Source of the DNA: Bacteroidales bacterium
GTDB taxonomy: Bacteria; Bacteroidota; Bacteroidia; Bacteroidales; UBA1556
Direction of reading: 5' to 3'
NCBI GenBank assembly: GCA_023145955.1
Contig: JAGLDA010000072.1
Span: 1 to 6,094, forward strand
DNA: 6,094 nt
In this document: positions 4,867-6,094 of the stretch, in pieces
How positions within the stretch are numbered: the stretch's first letter is position 1
Layout: every line of letters starts with the position of its first letter
Notes under the pieces: generated by a model
Database searches by the model: none
What the model was told of the DNA's origin: nothing
The model's input: only the letters and a program-made list of their open reading frames with translations
Translations under genes and position numbers: made by a program

Positions 4867-6094
4867 CTATTTAACCCCTTCCACCATCAACGCATTATAA
4901 AACATATTTGCAATAAGTTTAGCACCACGAGGAGTAAAATGTATATAATCGGCACCAGCCAATGATGGTTCTGCATTCACCCACGAAGGCATAGAATTTT
5001 TTCCTCCCATAGCTTCATACATATCCCAATATCCGTAGCCTGCAGCTAATGATGCTTTTTTGAGTTCATCACGCACTACTTCCAAAAATGGGTAAGTAAC
5101 AAATCTATCACCATCTTTATAAGACATATCTGAAGGTCCAATTACTATAAAAGATGCATCAGGGCGCATACGTTTAATCGTCTTTAGCTGACTTTTAAAC
5201 CAGTTTCCATAATTTATTGCCTGCGCACTGTCTTTAATATATGGCATTACGTTGCCACCAAATTGTAATATAAAAAGATCTACATCCAAATCAGAATAAG
5301 ATTCCTTAAGATGAGTATAGTCCATCTTTCTGAAAATTGTGCCAGAACTGCCTCGCATACCTATATTATCGACACATACTCCTGTGGTAGATTTTAAATC
5401 AATTCCATAAATATCGGGGCTATCGTTACCAGTAAATTCAATTTTCAAATTCTTAGTTTTGCTGGCAAGAGTATATTCAAATACAGAGTATGATGTATTT
5501 GTTTCTAATGAGGTTTCTGTTATAAGCTGCTCATCAACAAATAGTTTAGCCAAAACTGGTCTTTTTACATTTCCGTAAATTATTCTTACCTTTTGGAAAC
5601 TTCTAACCAATGAATACGCAACTTTTGATTCCTCAAAAACAATTGCTGCCTGGTAATGTGCGCTATCGCTTATTAGGCTATCTGCAATAATGGGAGCAAA
5701 ACGTGAGAATGCTGCCAATGGACCATATTTATTATTCTTTACCATTGTGTCGCGCTTGCCAAATACAGCATATCTCTTCCAGTTGCCTTCATTAGTTTGG
5801 TTTATACTAAAATAGGATTCGTAAGGCTGTAGTGCAGGTAATAATCCAGGGCCAAAACCACCATATTTTCTTTGCAACTTATTTCTTATATAACTTGTAA
5901 TTCTATCTCCTTCTATCTGTGAATCACCATAATGCATTATTCTTACAGACTTACTCTTTGCATTAGAGAGCTTAGAGAAAAATTTCATCAGATTAGAATT
6001 ATCTCCCTTAGGAAATTCAATTCTATAAATATTTTGTGCTAGAGCAATTGCATTTGCCTTAGCAGTATCGGTATATATTACTTTATTTTCAACA
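4867..6094 (-). CDS. SGNH/GDSL-type hydrolase, GDSQIEGD/GGNVMPYI type, 5' end beyond the window
   Basis: The reading frame is open from the stop codon (TAG, 4867-4869) to the right edge, giving 408 visible residues. An internal ATG at 5988 is not the likely start: the 35 codons before it are open and protein-like (ending IYRIEFPKGDNSNL), and starting there would leave block I only 20 residues from the N terminus with no signal peptide. Numbering from the first full codon (6091-6093), block I is GDSQIEGD (56-63, nucleophile Ser58), block II GMRGSSG (245-251, with Arg where Asn is usual), block III GGNV (279-282, Asn kept, Asp replaced by Val) and block V DYIH (382-385). The long stretch between blocks I and II, with beta-like sequence around 140-235, parallels the neighbouring SGNH protein, as does WDMYEAMGG (356-364) before block V, so the two are distant paralogues. 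The role is probably acetyl-ester transfer or hydrolysis on an exported polymer alongside the MBOAT protein. Localisation cannot be read because the N terminus is missing. Confidence 0.88.
   Translation of the reverse strand, partial: VENKVIYTDTAKANAIALAQNIYRIEFPKGDNSNLMKFFSKLSNAKSKSVRIMHYGDSQIEGDRITSYIRNKLQRKYGGFGPGLLPALQPYESYFSINQTNEGNWKRYAVFGKRDTMVKNNKYGPLAAFSRFAPIIADSLISDSAHYQAAIVFEESKVAYSLVRSFQKVRIIYGNVKRPVLAKLFVDEQLITETSLETNTSYSVFEYTLASKTKNLKIEFTGNDSPDIYGIDLKSTTGVCVDNIGMRGSSGTIFRKMDYTHLKESYSDLDVDLFILQFGGNVMPYIKDSAQAINYGNWFKSQLKTIKRMRPDASFIVIGPSDMSYKDGDRFVTYPFLEVVRDELKKASLAAGYGYWDMYEAMGGKNSMPSWVNAEPSLAGADYIHFTPRGAKLIANMFYNALMVEGVK

Overview
The window comes from an A+T-rich genome and looks like Bacteroidota. 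The evidence is the style of the proteins (a signal peptide ending in GFS|Q, a 'GDSQIEGD ... GGNVMPYI' type SGNH hydrolase, an MBOAT protein with DYLYIPMGGNRGG), the near absence of Shine-Dalgarno sites before most starts, and the short A/T-rich tandem repeats between genes. The assignment rests on recognition by eye, not on a search, and should not be pushed below phylum.

Layout: four genes lie head to tail on the minus strand. In transcription order they are: (1) an SGNH/GDSL hydrolase at 4867-6094, whose 5' end lies beyond the right edge; (2) a second, secreted SGNH/GDSL hydrolase at 3393-4778; (3) a multi-pass MBOAT O-acyltransferase at 1632-3362; (4) a DUF1343/NamZ-type exo-N-acetylmuramidase lipoprotein at 400-1593. 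Gaps are 88, 30 and 38 bp, so one transcription unit is likely, with its promoter outside the window. The 88-bp gap is almost entirely a tandem array of the heptamer ATTAGGA and the octamer ATTAGTTA (minus-strand sense), running right up to a start codon.

How the genes may work together: an MBOAT membrane protein plus secreted SGNH enzymes is the known logic of extracytoplasmic O-acetylation, as in the Neisseria-type peptidoglycan O-acetylation clusters (PatA/PacA transporter, PatB/PacB transferase, Ape1 esterase). A NamZ-type exo-muramidase in the same unit points to peptidoglycan, specifically MurNAc, as the substrate. The inference is a cassette that acetylates and/or deacetylates MurNAc and then trims it from glycan ends. 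The alternative is acetylation of an exopolysaccharide, with NamZ as an unrelated neighbour.

The first 399 bases hold no convincing protein gene. Positions 1-27 resemble the 3' end of a tRNA on the minus strand with the rest missing. Positions 82-358 form a less A+T-rich element framed by 9-bp inverted repeats. It contains five hairpins and an imperfect 42-bp direct repeat; the base differences and wobble pairs favour folding as plus-strand RNA. Positions 371-406 are A/T tandem repeat. This stretch is the least explained part of the window.
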